A stretch of 64,000 nt of DNA from assembly GCA_023264995.1 (NCBI GenBank), contig JAHFUR010000011.1, positions 1 through 64,000 on the forward strand, in the 5' to 3' direction. Below are positions 42,706-50,898 of this stretch, piece by piece. The notes under the pieces were generated by a model. It was not told the DNA's origin. It saw only the letters and a list, made by a program, of their open reading frames with translations, and searched no databases. The position numbers and the translations under genes are program-made. The stretch comes from Acidimicrobiia bacterium. GTDB lineage: Bacteria; Actinomycetota; Acidimicrobiia; Acidimicrobiales; AC-14. The number at the start of each line of letters is the position of its first letter. Position 1 is the first letter of the stretch.

Positions 42706-43428
42706 TTGTCAGTCACCGAGCACGCAACCGTGACCAACATCCGGCCCCCGGCCAGTCCGGTGCAGATCGTGCCGTCGGTACTGCCGGCCGACTACTCCAA
42801 GCTGGGAGCGGAAGTGGCGGCGCTGGAAGCGGCAGGCGTCGACAAGATCCAGTGGGACGTCATGGACGGCGTCTTCGTCCCCAACCTCACGTTCGGCCCT
42901 GACGTGATCCGGGCCTGCCGGCCCCACGCCACTGTGCCGTTCGAGGCCCACCTCATGGTGGTCAACCCCGACGCCATGATGCTCCAGTACCTCGACGCCG
43001 GCTGCGAGCTGCTCATCGTCCACGCCGAGACCACTCCCCACCTGCACAAGACGCTGAGCACCATCCGTGACGCCGGGGGCAAGGCCGGCGTGGCCCTGAA
43101 CCCCCACACCCCCCTCGACGTCGTGCGCCACGTGCTCGACCTCACCGACATGATCCTGGTGATGACGGTCAACCCCGGTTTCGGTGGTCAGAGCTATATC
43201 GCCACCATGGAACCGAAGATCGCCGAGGCGGCTCGGATGATCAAGGAGAGCGGCTTCGCCATCGACCTCGAGGTCGACGGCGGGATCTCAGCCGACACGA
43301 TCACGGGCGCGGCCACCGCCGGCGCCCGGGTCCTCGTCGCCGGCAGTGCCCTCTACCGCCACCCGGGCGGCCTCACCGAGGCCGTCACCCAGCTCCGACG
43401 CCTGGCCGAAGCGGCCGTGGCGGCTTGA
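42706..43428 (+). CDS. rpe: ribulose-phosphate 3-epimerase
   Basis: About 240 aa. Interconverts ribulose-5-P and xylulose-5-P. Motifs: QIVPSVLPADYSKLGAEVAA, KIQWDVMDGVFVPNLTFGP (metal ligands), PFEAHLMVVNPDA, MTVNPGFGGQSYIA and DLEVDGGISADTI. The TTG at 42706 with GAGGA six bases upstream is my choice; ATG 42676 and GTG 42730 are alternatives. Twenty bases before prk, as a Calvin-cycle pair. Confidence 0.94.
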   Translation: MSVTEHATVTNIRPPASPVQIVPSVLPADYSKLGAEVAALEAAGVDKIQWDVMDGVFVPNLTFGPDVIRACRPHATVPFEAHLMVVNPDAMMLQYLDAGCELLIVHAETTPHLHKTLSTIRDAGGKAGVALNPHTPLDVVRHVLDLTDMILVMTVNPGFGGQSYIATMEPKIAEAARMIKESGFAIDLEVDGGISADTITGAATAGARVLVAGSALYRHPGGLTEAVTQLRRLAEAAVAA

Positions 43429-43448
43429 CCGACGAAAGGGAGACGTTC

Positions 43449-44396
43449 ATGCCCGACAAGCAGGTCAACCTCCAGCGCGCATGGCGCAACGGCGACGGCC
43501 CCGGCCGTCCCATCATGCTCGCCATCGCCGGCGACAGTGCTGCCGGCAAGACCACGATCACCAAGGGGCTCGTCGATTCGCTGGGCGCCGACCGGATCAC
43601 GTCGATCTGCGTCGACGACTACCACCGCTACGACCGTACCGAGCGCAAGAACCTCCCGTTCACGCCGCTGCACCCCGACTGCAACTACGTCGAGATCATG
43701 GAGCAGCACCTGCAGCTCCTGGCCCTCGGTCACCCGATCCTCAAGCCGGTCTACAACCACAAGGACGGCACGCTCGGCCGGCCGGTCCTCATCGAGCCCC
43801 GCGAGTACGTGATCATCGAGGGCCTCCTCCCGCTGTACTCCAAGCTGGCCCGGGCCTGCTTCGACGCCACCGTCTACCTCGACCCGCCGGAGCCCGTGCG
43901 CTACGAGTGGAAGATCAAGCGTGACGTCTCCAAGCGGGGCTACACCGAGGAGGCGGTGCTCGCCGATCTCGAGAAGCGCGAGCCCGAGTCGGCCCAGTTC
44001 ATCCGCCCCCAGCGGTCACAGGCCGACATCGTGATCCGCTTCGACAAGATCGAGGGCCGCGACCCCGACGAGCCGCTGTCGGCCACCCTGCTGCTCCGTC
44101 CGACGATCTCCCACCCCGACCTGGCCAACATCCTCACCGACGACCACCGCGAGGCCATGCACCTCAAGCTGACTCGCGACGACGACGGCAAGCCGGTGGA
44201 CGCCCTGCACATCCACTCCTACGCCCCGCGTGAGATCACCAAGGACGTGGAGCAGCAGATCTGGAAGGAGCTGGGGGTCGACGAGGAGGTGCCCGAGTCC
44301 CTGGGCACGATCGAGGCCGGCAAGCGGAGCGAGCCCCTCGCTATTGCCCAGCTCATTCTGCTGTACCACATGTTCCAGGCCAAGCACTCGAAGTAG
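43449..44396 (+). CDS. prk: phosphoribulokinase
   Basis: 315 aa. Makes ribulose-1,5-bisphosphate from ribulose-5-P and ATP. P-loop AIAGDSAAGKTTITKGLVDS, catalytic and substrate motifs ICVDDYHRYDRTERKN, PILKPVYNHKDGTL, and EYVIIEGLLPLYSKLARACF. It is longer than many bacterial phosphoribulokinases at the C-terminus (TRDDDGKPVDALHIHSYAPR and beyond). ATG 43449 after AAAGGGAG. Completes the regeneration end of the Calvin cycle near RuBisCO. Confidence 0.95.
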   Translation: MPDKQVNLQRAWRNGDGPGRPIMLAIAGDSAAGKTTITKGLVDSLGADRITSICVDDYHRYDRTERKNLPFTPLHPDCNYVEIMEQHLQLLALGHPILKPVYNHKDGTLGRPVLIEPREYVIIEGLLPLYSKLARACFDATVYLDPPEPVRYEWKIKRDVSKRGYTEEAVLADLEKREPESAQFIRPQRSQADIVIRFDKIEGRDPDEPLSATLLLRPTISHPDLANILTDDHREAMHLKLTRDDDGKPVDALHIHSYAPREITKDVEQQIWKELGVDEEVPESLGTIEAGKRSEPLAIAQLILLYHMFQAKHSK

Positions 44397-44397
44397 G

Positions 44398-44883
44398 TCA
44401 GTCGAAGAGGTCGCGCGGAAGGTGGCCGGTGCGCAGGAACTTCCTGCGCACCGCGGCGTCTGACAGCCGGAAGCGGTGCCAGCACCAGGCGACGACCAGC
44501 GCACCCAGCAGCTCCTCGATCACCAGTACGGCCGGGCCGTGGTCGAGCGCCGGGAGGCGCCCGGTCAACGGACGGCCAAAGAACGGCCACCAGAAGGTCT
44601 CAGTGCGCGCCCACATGCCGTCGGCCACGAGGTGGGCGAACATGCCGATGGGAACAGCCAGCAGGCTCCGGCGCACGTGCCGGTGGCCACGGGTCGCAAC
44701 CATGACCGCCGTCAGCACGATCACCGCACCTACCAGCGTGTGGCCGACGCGAGCACCCCCGAAACGGGCGTCCACCAGGTCCGGCAGCAGAGCGCCGACC
44801 ACCAGCATGCGGTAGTCGAAGGCCGGGTCACGGAAGACGAGCCACACCAGGCCGAGCGCCACTCCCGCGGGCCAGAAGATCAC
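44398..44883 (-). CDS. YdjM-like membrane protein (LexA-binding inner membrane / metal-dependent hydrolase family)
   Basis: 161 aa, GTG at 44883, right after the zinc-ribbon gene. Several hydrophobic helices with conserved acidic and His residues: LLPDLVDARFGGARVGHTLV, IGMFAHLVADGMW and FGRPLTGRLPALDHGPAVLV. The PDLVD and HLVADGMW motifs are those of the DUF457/YdjM family, described as membrane-bound metal-dependent hydrolases. Function unproven. Confidence 0.72.
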   Translation of the reverse strand: MIFWPAGVALGLVWLVFRDPAFDYRMLVVGALLPDLVDARFGGARVGHTLVGAVIVLTAVMVATRGHRHVRRSLLAVPIGMFAHLVADGMWARTETFWWPFFGRPLTGRLPALDHGPAVLVIEELLGALVVAWCWHRFRLSDAAVRRKFLRTGHLPRDLFD

Positions 44884-44884
44884 G

Positions 44885-45601
44885 TCAGGGGCGGACGAGG
44901 ATGCGCTCGCACTGCTCGCACCGCACGAGCGTCTCCGCCGGCTCTTTGCGCAGCCGGGCCACCTCGGTGGCGGGCAAGGCCAGGTGGCAGCCGCCGCACC
45001 TTCCGTTGACGAGCGGGGCCGCCGCCACTCCCCCGAGACGGGCACGGAGCATTTCGTAGAGGGCACCGACCTCAGCCGGGATCGCCGCCGCGGCCTCGGC
45101 CCGGGCCACGACCTCCTCGGCCAGCTCGCGGTCGATCGCGGCCTGGCTCTCGGCCACTGCGGCGCGGAGGCGGACGCCGGCGGCATCGAGCGCGTCACGG
45201 CGGCGTCCGAGCTCGGCGAGCTGCTCGTCGAGGCGTTCCTTCCCGTCCATCGCCTCGAGGACCTCGTCCTCCATGGCTGACCGCCGCTCGCGGAGGGCCG
45301 AACCCTCGGTCTGCATGGCCTGCAGCTCCCGGGGCACGGTGACCACGCCGGAGTAGAGCTTGGCGTCGAGCTCGGCGATCTTGGCCTCGACCACCGCCAG
45401 TTCGGCTTCGAGGTGGCGCAGGGCCCGAGCCGATTCCGCCGCGTTCGCGTCGGCGCCGGCCAACGACCCCTCGACCAACGCCAACTCGTCCTCGGCGGCA
45501 GCGAGCTCGGCCAGCTCCGGGAGGTTGGTTCGCCGGTGCCGGAGGCGGTCCGCGGCGGTGTCGAGGTCCTGCACCCGCAACAGGTCGTGAAAGACCGTCA
45601 A
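44885..45601 (-). CDS. coiled-coil protein with C4-type zinc ribbon
   Basis: 238 aa. Residues ~10-175 form a long helical hairpin rich in Ala, Glu, Leu and Arg (heptads in LRHLEAELAVVEAKIAELDA). The C-terminal zinc ribbon is GRCGGCHLALPATEVARLRK and RCEQCERILVRP, with four Cys. This is the DUF164/ZnR family, widely conserved in actinobacteria and implicated in nucleic-acid or ribosome-linked processes; precise role unknown. Confidence 0.88.
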   Translation of the reverse strand: MTVFHDLLRVQDLDTAADRLRHRRTNLPELAELAAAEDELALVEGSLAGADANAAESARALRHLEAELAVVEAKIAELDAKLYSGVVTVPRELQAMQTEGSALRERRSAMEDEVLEAMDGKERLDEQLAELGRRRDALDAAGVRLRAAVAESQAAIDRELAEEVVARAEAAAAIPAEVGALYEMLRARLGGVAAAPLVNGRCGGCHLALPATEVARLRKEPAETLVRCEQCERILVRP

Positions 45602-45610
45602 GCGCGCAGG

Positions 45611-47815
45611 CTACCCGCGGTTGCGGCGGGTCGTCGGCGTCACCCTGTCGATCGGCGGGATGCTCACCTTCGGAATGGTGATGTCGGGGACCGGGATCGA
45701 GATGTTCGGGATGTTCGGGATCGTCACCGGCAACCCGTTCGGCAGTTGGCCGGGCTGGTTCGGGTTCGGGCCGCCCCCGTTGGGGCTGTTGTCGTCGGTC
45801 CGCCTATCGGTCGGCGCGACCTCGCCGTCGAGCGCCAGGAACTTCGGCGCCCGCTGGTTGGGGACGCGCTCGGGGGGGGCGAAGTCGATCACGGCCTGGC
45901 CGGCCAGGAACTGCTTCATGAAGGCGCTGAAGATCATGGCCGGGTAGGTGCCGCCGTAGACCTTGGGGAAGATGCCGACGTTGTACATGGAGATGGCGTT
46001 GCTCGCCGGGGCTCCCATCCAGACCGCGGTGGCCAACTTCGGGGTGACACCGACGAACCAGGCGTCGACATTGTTGTCGGTGGAGCCGGTCTTCCCGGCC
46101 ACCTGCCAGCGGGGCACCTGCGCCGCCGTACCCGTTCCCCGCTGCACGACCTGCATCAGGGTCTGGGTGACGGTGCGGGCGTTGGCCACCGAGACGGCCC
46201 GCTCGCCCTTGGTGGACTGCTTGAAGAGGACGTTGCCGTCGCGGTCCTCGACCCGGTCGATGAAGTACGGCTCGTGGTACTCCCCGTCGTTAGCCAGGGT
46301 GGCGTAGGCCGCCGCCATCTCGAGCGGGGTGACGTCACGCGAGCCCAGGGTGATGGAAAGCAGGGGCGCCAGATCGGCCTTCTTGACGCCCATGCGGCGG
46401 GCCACGTCGACCACCTTGTCCGGCCCGACCAGCTTGATCAGCCGGGCGAAGGCGCAGTTCACCGAGCCCACCGTGGCCTCCGTCAGGCTCAGCACCCCCG
46501 CCGACTCCCCTTCGGCGTTGGTCGGGTCCCATTTCCCGATGATGCTGTTGGGGTCGGGGATGACGCACGGGTAGGACCCCAGGATGGTGTCCGCGGGGAT
46601 GTCGCCCTGCTCGAGGGCGGCCATAAGGGTGAACATCTTGAAGGCCGACCCGACCTGGCGGCCCTTGCCGGTGACGAGGTCGATCTTGTGGTTGGCGAAG
46701 TCCAGCCCACTGACCGCCGCCCGCACCGCACCGCTGGCCGGTTCGACCGAGACCAGGGCGGCGTTGAACGGGCCTCTGTTGGCAGGGAGCGTGTCGGCGA
46801 TGGTCTGCTCGGCCATATCCTGGGCCCGGGGGATGATCGTGGTGTGGATGCTGATCCCGCCCCGGAACACGAGCCGGTTGCGCTCGGCATCGGTACCGCC
46901 GAGGTACTTCGGGTCGTTCAGGAGCTGGTCGACCACGTGGCGGGTGAAGTAGTTGGTGCCGGCCACCTCCTTCTCAGGGAGCGGCGTGGGGAGCGGCTCG
47001 GTCTTGAGCTCGATGACCTGCTCCGGAGTGATGTCGCCCAGGCGGCCCATCCGGTCGATGATCACGTCGCGCCGGCCGCGGGCGTCCTCGGGGTTGTTGT
47101 AGGGGTCGGCGCCCACCGGGTTCCGGATGAGCCCGGCCAGCAGGATGCCCTGCCCGAGTGAGAGCTTCTCGACGCCGGTCTGGTAGTAGAGCTCAGCCGC
47201 GGCCTGAAGGCCGTAGGCCCCATTGCCGAAGTACACGGTGTTCAGGTAGCGCTCGAGGATCTCCGTCTTGGTCATCTGACGTTCGAGCCGGATGGCCAGC
47301 GACGCCTCCTGGAGCTTGCGGTTCACGTCCTGCTTGGGGTTCAGCAGGGCGGTCTTGACCAACTGCTGGGTGATGGTGGACCCACCCTCGGTGACCTCGC
47401 CGGCTTCGAGGTTGGAGACGAGCGCCCGGGTCATGGACCGGAGGTCCAGGGGGCCGTGCTCGTAGAAGCGCTCGTCCTCGGCGTCGAGCACGGCCTTGAC
47501 CACGTGCGGGGGCACCTTGTCGATCGGGACAGGCAGCCGGTCCTCCTCCCCGTGGAGGTACTGGAGGATGGTGCCGTCGGCGGCGTAGAGGACCGACCGG
47601 GTGGCGAGAGGGGCCAGCTCGATCCGGGCCACATCGGACCCCGCCTCGCCGGCGGTGAAGAAGGCTCGGGCTTGGTTGAACAGGACCGCGCTACCGACGG
47701 CCAGGATCCCGCCGGCGACGGCGGTGGTGACGGCCCACTGCACGATGACCCGGAGGCCCTTGGCCGAGAGCCGGCCCACCGCCTTGCCGAGACGGCTGGG
47801 CTCCGGCATGAACAC
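45611..47815 (-). CDS. class A penicillin-binding protein (glycosyltransferase-transpeptidase)
   Basis: 734 aa. Short cytoplasmic N-terminus and one membrane helix (WAVTTAVAGGILAVGSAVLF). Glycosyltransferase family 51 domain: AVLDAEDERFYEHGPLDLRS, EGGSTITQQLVKTALLNP, ERYLNTVYFGNGAYGLQAAA. Transpeptidase motifs: SXXK in QVGSAFKMF, SXN in GSVNCAF and KTG in VAGKTGSTDN. The tail is Pro/Asn-rich with PNIPNISIPVPDITIPKVS. ATG 47815 or 47809. Builds and cross-links peptidoglycan. Confidence 0.95.
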   Translation of the reverse strand: MFMPEPSRLGKAVGRLSAKGLRVIVQWAVTTAVAGGILAVGSAVLFNQARAFFTAGEAGSDVARIELAPLATRSVLYAADGTILQYLHGEEDRLPVPIDKVPPHVVKAVLDAEDERFYEHGPLDLRSMTRALVSNLEAGEVTEGGSTITQQLVKTALLNPKQDVNRKLQEASLAIRLERQMTKTEILERYLNTVYFGNGAYGLQAAAELYYQTGVEKLSLGQGILLAGLIRNPVGADPYNNPEDARGRRDVIIDRMGRLGDITPEQVIELKTEPLPTPLPEKEVAGTNYFTRHVVDQLLNDPKYLGGTDAERNRLVFRGGISIHTTIIPRAQDMAEQTIADTLPANRGPFNAALVSVEPASGAVRAAVSGLDFANHKIDLVTGKGRQVGSAFKMFTLMAALEQGDIPADTILGSYPCVIPDPNSIIGKWDPTNAEGESAGVLSLTEATVGSVNCAFARLIKLVGPDKVVDVARRMGVKKADLAPLLSITLGSRDVTPLEMAAAYATLANDGEYHEPYFIDRVEDRDGNVLFKQSTKGERAVSVANARTVTQTLMQVVQRGTGTAAQVPRWQVAGKTGSTDNNVDAWFVGVTPKLATAVWMGAPASNAISMYNVGIFPKVYGGTYPAMIFSAFMKQFLAGQAVIDFAPPERVPNQRAPKFLALDGEVAPTDRRTDDNSPNGGGPNPNQPGQLPNGLPVTIPNIPNISIPVPDITIPKVSIPPIDRVTPTTRRNRG

Positions 47816-47874
47816 GCCGAAACGCTACTTCGCCCCGGCGCCACCGGTTGCGCGGCGGGACGGCCGGCGCTGGC

Positions 47875-48081
47875 TCAGCCCCACTCCTCGCCGAGCATGG
47901 CTTCCAGCCGTTCCTTGCGGCGGGGCTTCTCGGTCTTCGCCGTCTGCTTCGCCCGGCACCGGCCGGAAAGGCCGTGCAGCCAGAGCGTGGTCTTGGCGTC
48001 GTCGTCGGGCTCGCCCACGACCCGGGCGTAGCAGTCCGGGCAGCGGTAGACCTTGCGGATGGCGGGCCTAGGAGCGGTCAT
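47875..48081 (-). CDS. small zinc-finger-like protein
   Basis: 68 aa: KVYRCPDCYARVVGEPDDD with a CxxC pair, a third Cys in GLSGRCRAKQ and a basic C-terminal half (KTEKPRRKERLEAMLGEEWG). Conserved-looking small actinobacterial protein of unknown function. Starts just upstream of the PBP gene on the same strand and could be cotranscribed. Confidence 0.65.
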   Translation of the reverse strand: MTAPRPAIRKVYRCPDCYARVVGEPDDDAKTTLWLHGLSGRCRAKQTAKTEKPRRKERLEAMLGEEWG

Positions 48082-48270
48082 CGCTGCCGTCGCTCCGTGT
48101 CGGCCGGATCCTGCGTTGGGTTCTCATGGTCGTACGCTGTCCAGGATACGCCCTCCGGGTTTCCTAGTTGGCCAGCGCCAGTAGTCTCACTTTCGCTAGA
48201 GTCGTCCTATCCGGTCTGGTTCGATGTCGTCTGCCTGCAAGTCGGCGACGACAGAAGGAGTAGGGAAAGC

Positions 48271-48414
48271 ATGAGCAAGCTCAGCGACATCATCGCCAGG
48301 GGCACCTGTGCGCTGTGCGGCAAGGGTGTGCACATCGACAGCCACGAAGGCCGGGTCGCCTGCAACGGCTGCAACATGGCCACCGACAACTGCACCTGCC
48401 CGCCCGAGCGCTAG
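48271..48414 (+). CDS. small Cys-rich protein, 47 aa
   Basis: MSKLSDIIARGTCALCGKGV, then CNGCNMATDNCTCPPER. Six Cys, including two CxxC pairs, suggest a zinc-ribbon or iron-sulfur site. ATG 48271 is preceded by AAGGAG. No family recognised. A hairpin terminator follows the stop directly. Confidence 0.7.
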   Translation: MSKLSDIIARGTCALCGKGVHIDSHEGRVACNGCNMATDNCTCPPER

Positions 48415-48416
48415 GC

Positions 48417-48447
48417 CCCCCCCCGGGCCTGACGGCCTGTTTGGGGG
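48417..48447. terminator. bidirectional intrinsic-type hairpin
   Basis: CGGGCC-TGAC-GGCCTG (48424-48439) with flanking C and G runs (48417-48423 with 48443-48447) lies between convergent genes ending at 48414 and 48457. Only a short TTT is present. Confidence 0.6.
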
Positions 48448-48456
48448 CGACGCGAG

Positions 48457-48819
48457 TTACTCGCCCCTGAAGGTGGGGTTGTAGATGAACCCGACGATCG
48501 ACCCCATCGGGTTGGTCACGCTCCCCGTCACGATGCCGCCGCCGACCTCGGAAACCGGCGCGTGCAGCGTCGCGCCCTGGGCCAGGGCGGCGTCGACCGC
48601 GGCTCCGACGTCGTCAACGCCCCAGTAGGTCATGGCCCCGCCGGCAGGGTCGCCATCGGGGAGCAGGCCCAGCTCGTAGCCGCCGACCTCGAAACCCACG
48701 TAGAAGGTCTCCTGGAAGTAGGGGGCCACGCCGAGCAGGGCGCTCCACCACTGGGTGGCCGCGGCCAGGTCGGGCGCCGGGTAGATCACGGTGCGGAGCC
48801 CTTGCAAGGAGATGGCCAT
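48457..48819 (-). CDS. VOC-family (glyoxalase-like) protein
   Basis: 120 aa with the beta-alpha-beta-beta-beta pattern of the vicinal oxygen chelate fold: RTVIYPAPDLAAATQWWSAL, FYVGFEVGGYELGLLPDG, and NPMGSIVGFIYNP at the end. Metal-ligand positions are not obviously conserved (Glu missing near EVGG), so it may be a resistance or binding protein rather than an enzyme. Confidence 0.78.
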   Translation of the reverse strand: MAISLQGLRTVIYPAPDLAAATQWWSALLGVAPYFQETFYVGFEVGGYELGLLPDGDPAGGAMTYWGVDDVGAAVDAALAQGATLHAPVSEVGGGIVTGSVTNPMGSIVGFIYNPTFRGE

Positions 48820-48850
48820 ACGGGGATCCTGCCACCGTGGCCGGCCGGAG

Positions 48851-50896
48851 TCAGCGGGCCGCCTCGCCGTCGGGTACCTGCATCCACCGCCGGAGGGCCC
48901 GGTCCAACTCGGAACGGTGGAGGGGCTTGGAGAGGAAGTCGTCCATCCCGGCGGCCCGGCACCGCTCCTTGTCCTCCACGGTCGCGCTGGCCGTCATGGC
49001 GATCACCGGGAGGTGGTCGGGCGCCGACTCCCGGCGCCGGATCTCAGCGGTCGCTTCGAACCCGTCCATCTCGGGCATCTGGCAGTCCATCAGGACCAGG
49101 TCGTAGCGGCCCCGGCCCAGCGCCTCGAGCGCCTCGATGCCGTTCCCAGCACCGTCGCTGGCGTAGCCCAGCTTGGTCACCGTCGCCGACGTGACCAGCT
49201 TGTTGATGGGGTTGTCGTCCACGATGAGCACCCGCCGGCGAGGTCCACCTGAGCTCGACGCCTCTGGTCCGACAGGGTCGCCGGCCGGCGGTGTGGCCGG
49301 CCCGACCGGGCTGGCGACCCGGCCGAAGGGCAGGTCGACCCAGAACGTGCTGCCCTGGCCAGGCGTGCTGTCGGCTCCGATGCTGCCGCCCATGGCATCG
49401 ACCAGACGGCGACAGATGGCGAGGCCCAACCCCGTGCCCCCGTACCTGCGGGTCGTCGACGCGTCCGCCTGCCTGAAGGGCTCGAAGAGCCGCTCAGTGA
49501 TGGCCCGGTCGAACCCGATGCCGGAGTCGACCACCTCGATGTGGACGCGAACCTGGTCGGCGGTACCCTCCCCGCGCAGGGACGCCCGCACCGAAACCGC
49601 CCCGGCGGGGGTGAACTTCACCGCGTTCGACACCAGGTTCAGCAGGACCTGACGCAGCCGCCCGGCATCGCCGCGTACCCAAACCGGCACGTCGGGAGCG
49701 CGCGACACCGTCAGTTCCAGGCCGCGAGCCCGGGCGGGTTCGGCCTCCAGGGCGACGACCTCGTCGAGGGCCTGGACCAGATCGAAGTCGACGACCTCCA
49801 GCTCCAGTCGGCAGGCCTCGATCTTCGAGAAATCGAGTATGTCGTTGATGATCCCGAGCAGGGCGTCGCCCGAGGCCCGGACGCCGTCGGCGTACTCGCG
49901 CTGCACGGCAGTCAGGTCGGTGTCGAGGAGGAGCGCGGTGAGGCCGATCACCCCGTTCATCGGCGTACGGATCTCGTGGCTCATGGTGGCCAGGAACTCC
50001 GATTTCAACCGCGAGGACTCGAGCGCGCTGTCCCGGGCCTCGGCCAGCTCCCGCTCGAGGCGCTCGTGCTCGGTGATGTCGTGGAAGGTCCACACCCGCC
50101 CGACGACGGCCCCTGCCACGCGCTGTGGTTTCGACGACCGCTCGAAGACACGTCCGTCGCGCAGCGCCAGTGCGTCGTGGCTCTCGGCCTCCGGGTGGAA
50201 CCGCAGCTCCTCGGCGCCCGCGGCAAAGGCGCCGGGGTCCCTCATCTGCTCGATGACGGCGTCCATGGCTGCGTCCCTGTCCTCCGCGGTCATGGCCGGA
50301 CCAGGGAGGCCCCACATCTCCGCGAACCTGGCGTTGAAGCTGACGAAACCCCCGTCGTGGTCGGCAACGAGGATCCCGTCGGCCGTCGACTCGAGTGTGG
50401 CGGCCAGCAGGGAGTGTGTCTGGACCAGTTCGGCGTGGGACTGGCGGAGCTCGTTCGTCCGCTCCTCGACGAGCTGCTCGAGCCGCGTGGTCCGCGCCCT
50501 GCGGTCGATCTCGAGCGTGCGCCGGCGCAACGCGTTGGCCACGTTGATGATCAGCTCGTTCTGCTCGAAGGGCTTGATGATGTAGCCGTATGCCCCGGCG
50601 TCGAGCGCGGCCTGCGCCAGACTGGGATCGTCGAGGCCGGTGACCATCACGACGGCGATCTCCGGGTTGGAAACGGCAAGCCGCGTGGCAAACGAGAGCC
50701 CCGATTCGCCCGGCATGTCGATGTCGCACAGGACCAGACCGATATCTCCTTCGGCGAGCTGCGCATCGGCCGCCGCGCACCCCTCTGCCGTCCGGACCGT
50801 GTAGCCCCGCCGCGCGAGTTGCCGGGCGATCGTCCTGCGCACCGCCTCCTCGTCGTCCAGCACGAGGACCGTGGCCGGCACCTCGATAGGCGGCAC
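48851..50896 (-). CDS. hybrid histidine kinase (REC-PAS-HisKA-HATPase-REC)
   Basis: 681 aa. Residues ~5-125 are a receiver domain (VLVLDDEEAVRRTIARQLAR, LVLCDIDMPGESGLSFATRL), followed by a coiled coil and a PAS domain (VADHDGGFVSFNARFAEMWG). HisKA: KSEFLATMSHEIRTPMNGVI. HATPase: AVKFTPAGAVSVRA, GLGLAICRRLVDAMGGS. The C-terminal receiver has VLIVDDNPINKLVT and DLVLMDCQMPEMDGFEATAE. No membrane helix. GTG 50896 is two bases after the stop of the next kinase gene, so the two are cotranscribed. Confidence 0.92.
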   Translation of the reverse strand: MPPIEVPATVLVLDDEEAVRRTIARQLARRGYTVRTAEGCAAADAQLAEGDIGLVLCDIDMPGESGLSFATRLAVSNPEIAVVMVTGLDDPSLAQAALDAGAYGYIIKPFEQNELIINVANALRRRTLEIDRRARTTRLEQLVEERTNELRQSHAELVQTHSLLAATLESTADGILVADHDGGFVSFNARFAEMWGLPGPAMTAEDRDAAMDAVIEQMRDPGAFAAGAEELRFHPEAESHDALALRDGRVFERSSKPQRVAGAVVGRVWTFHDITEHERLERELAEARDSALESSRLKSEFLATMSHEIRTPMNGVIGLTALLLDTDLTAVQREYADGVRASGDALLGIINDILDFSKIEACRLELEVVDFDLVQALDEVVALEAEPARARGLELTVSRAPDVPVWVRGDAGRLRQVLLNLVSNAVKFTPAGAVSVRASLRGEGTADQVRVHIEVVDSGIGFDRAITERLFEPFRQADASTTRRYGGTGLGLAICRRLVDAMGGSIGADSTPGQGSTFWVDLPFGRVASPVGPATPPAGDPVGPEASSSGGPRRRVLIVDDNPINKLVTSATVTKLGYASDGAGNGIEALEALGRGRYDLVLMDCQMPEMDGFEATAEIRRRESAPDHLPVIAMTASATVEDKERCRAAGMDDFLSKPLHRSELDRALRRWMQVPDGEAAR

Positions 50897-50898
50897 GG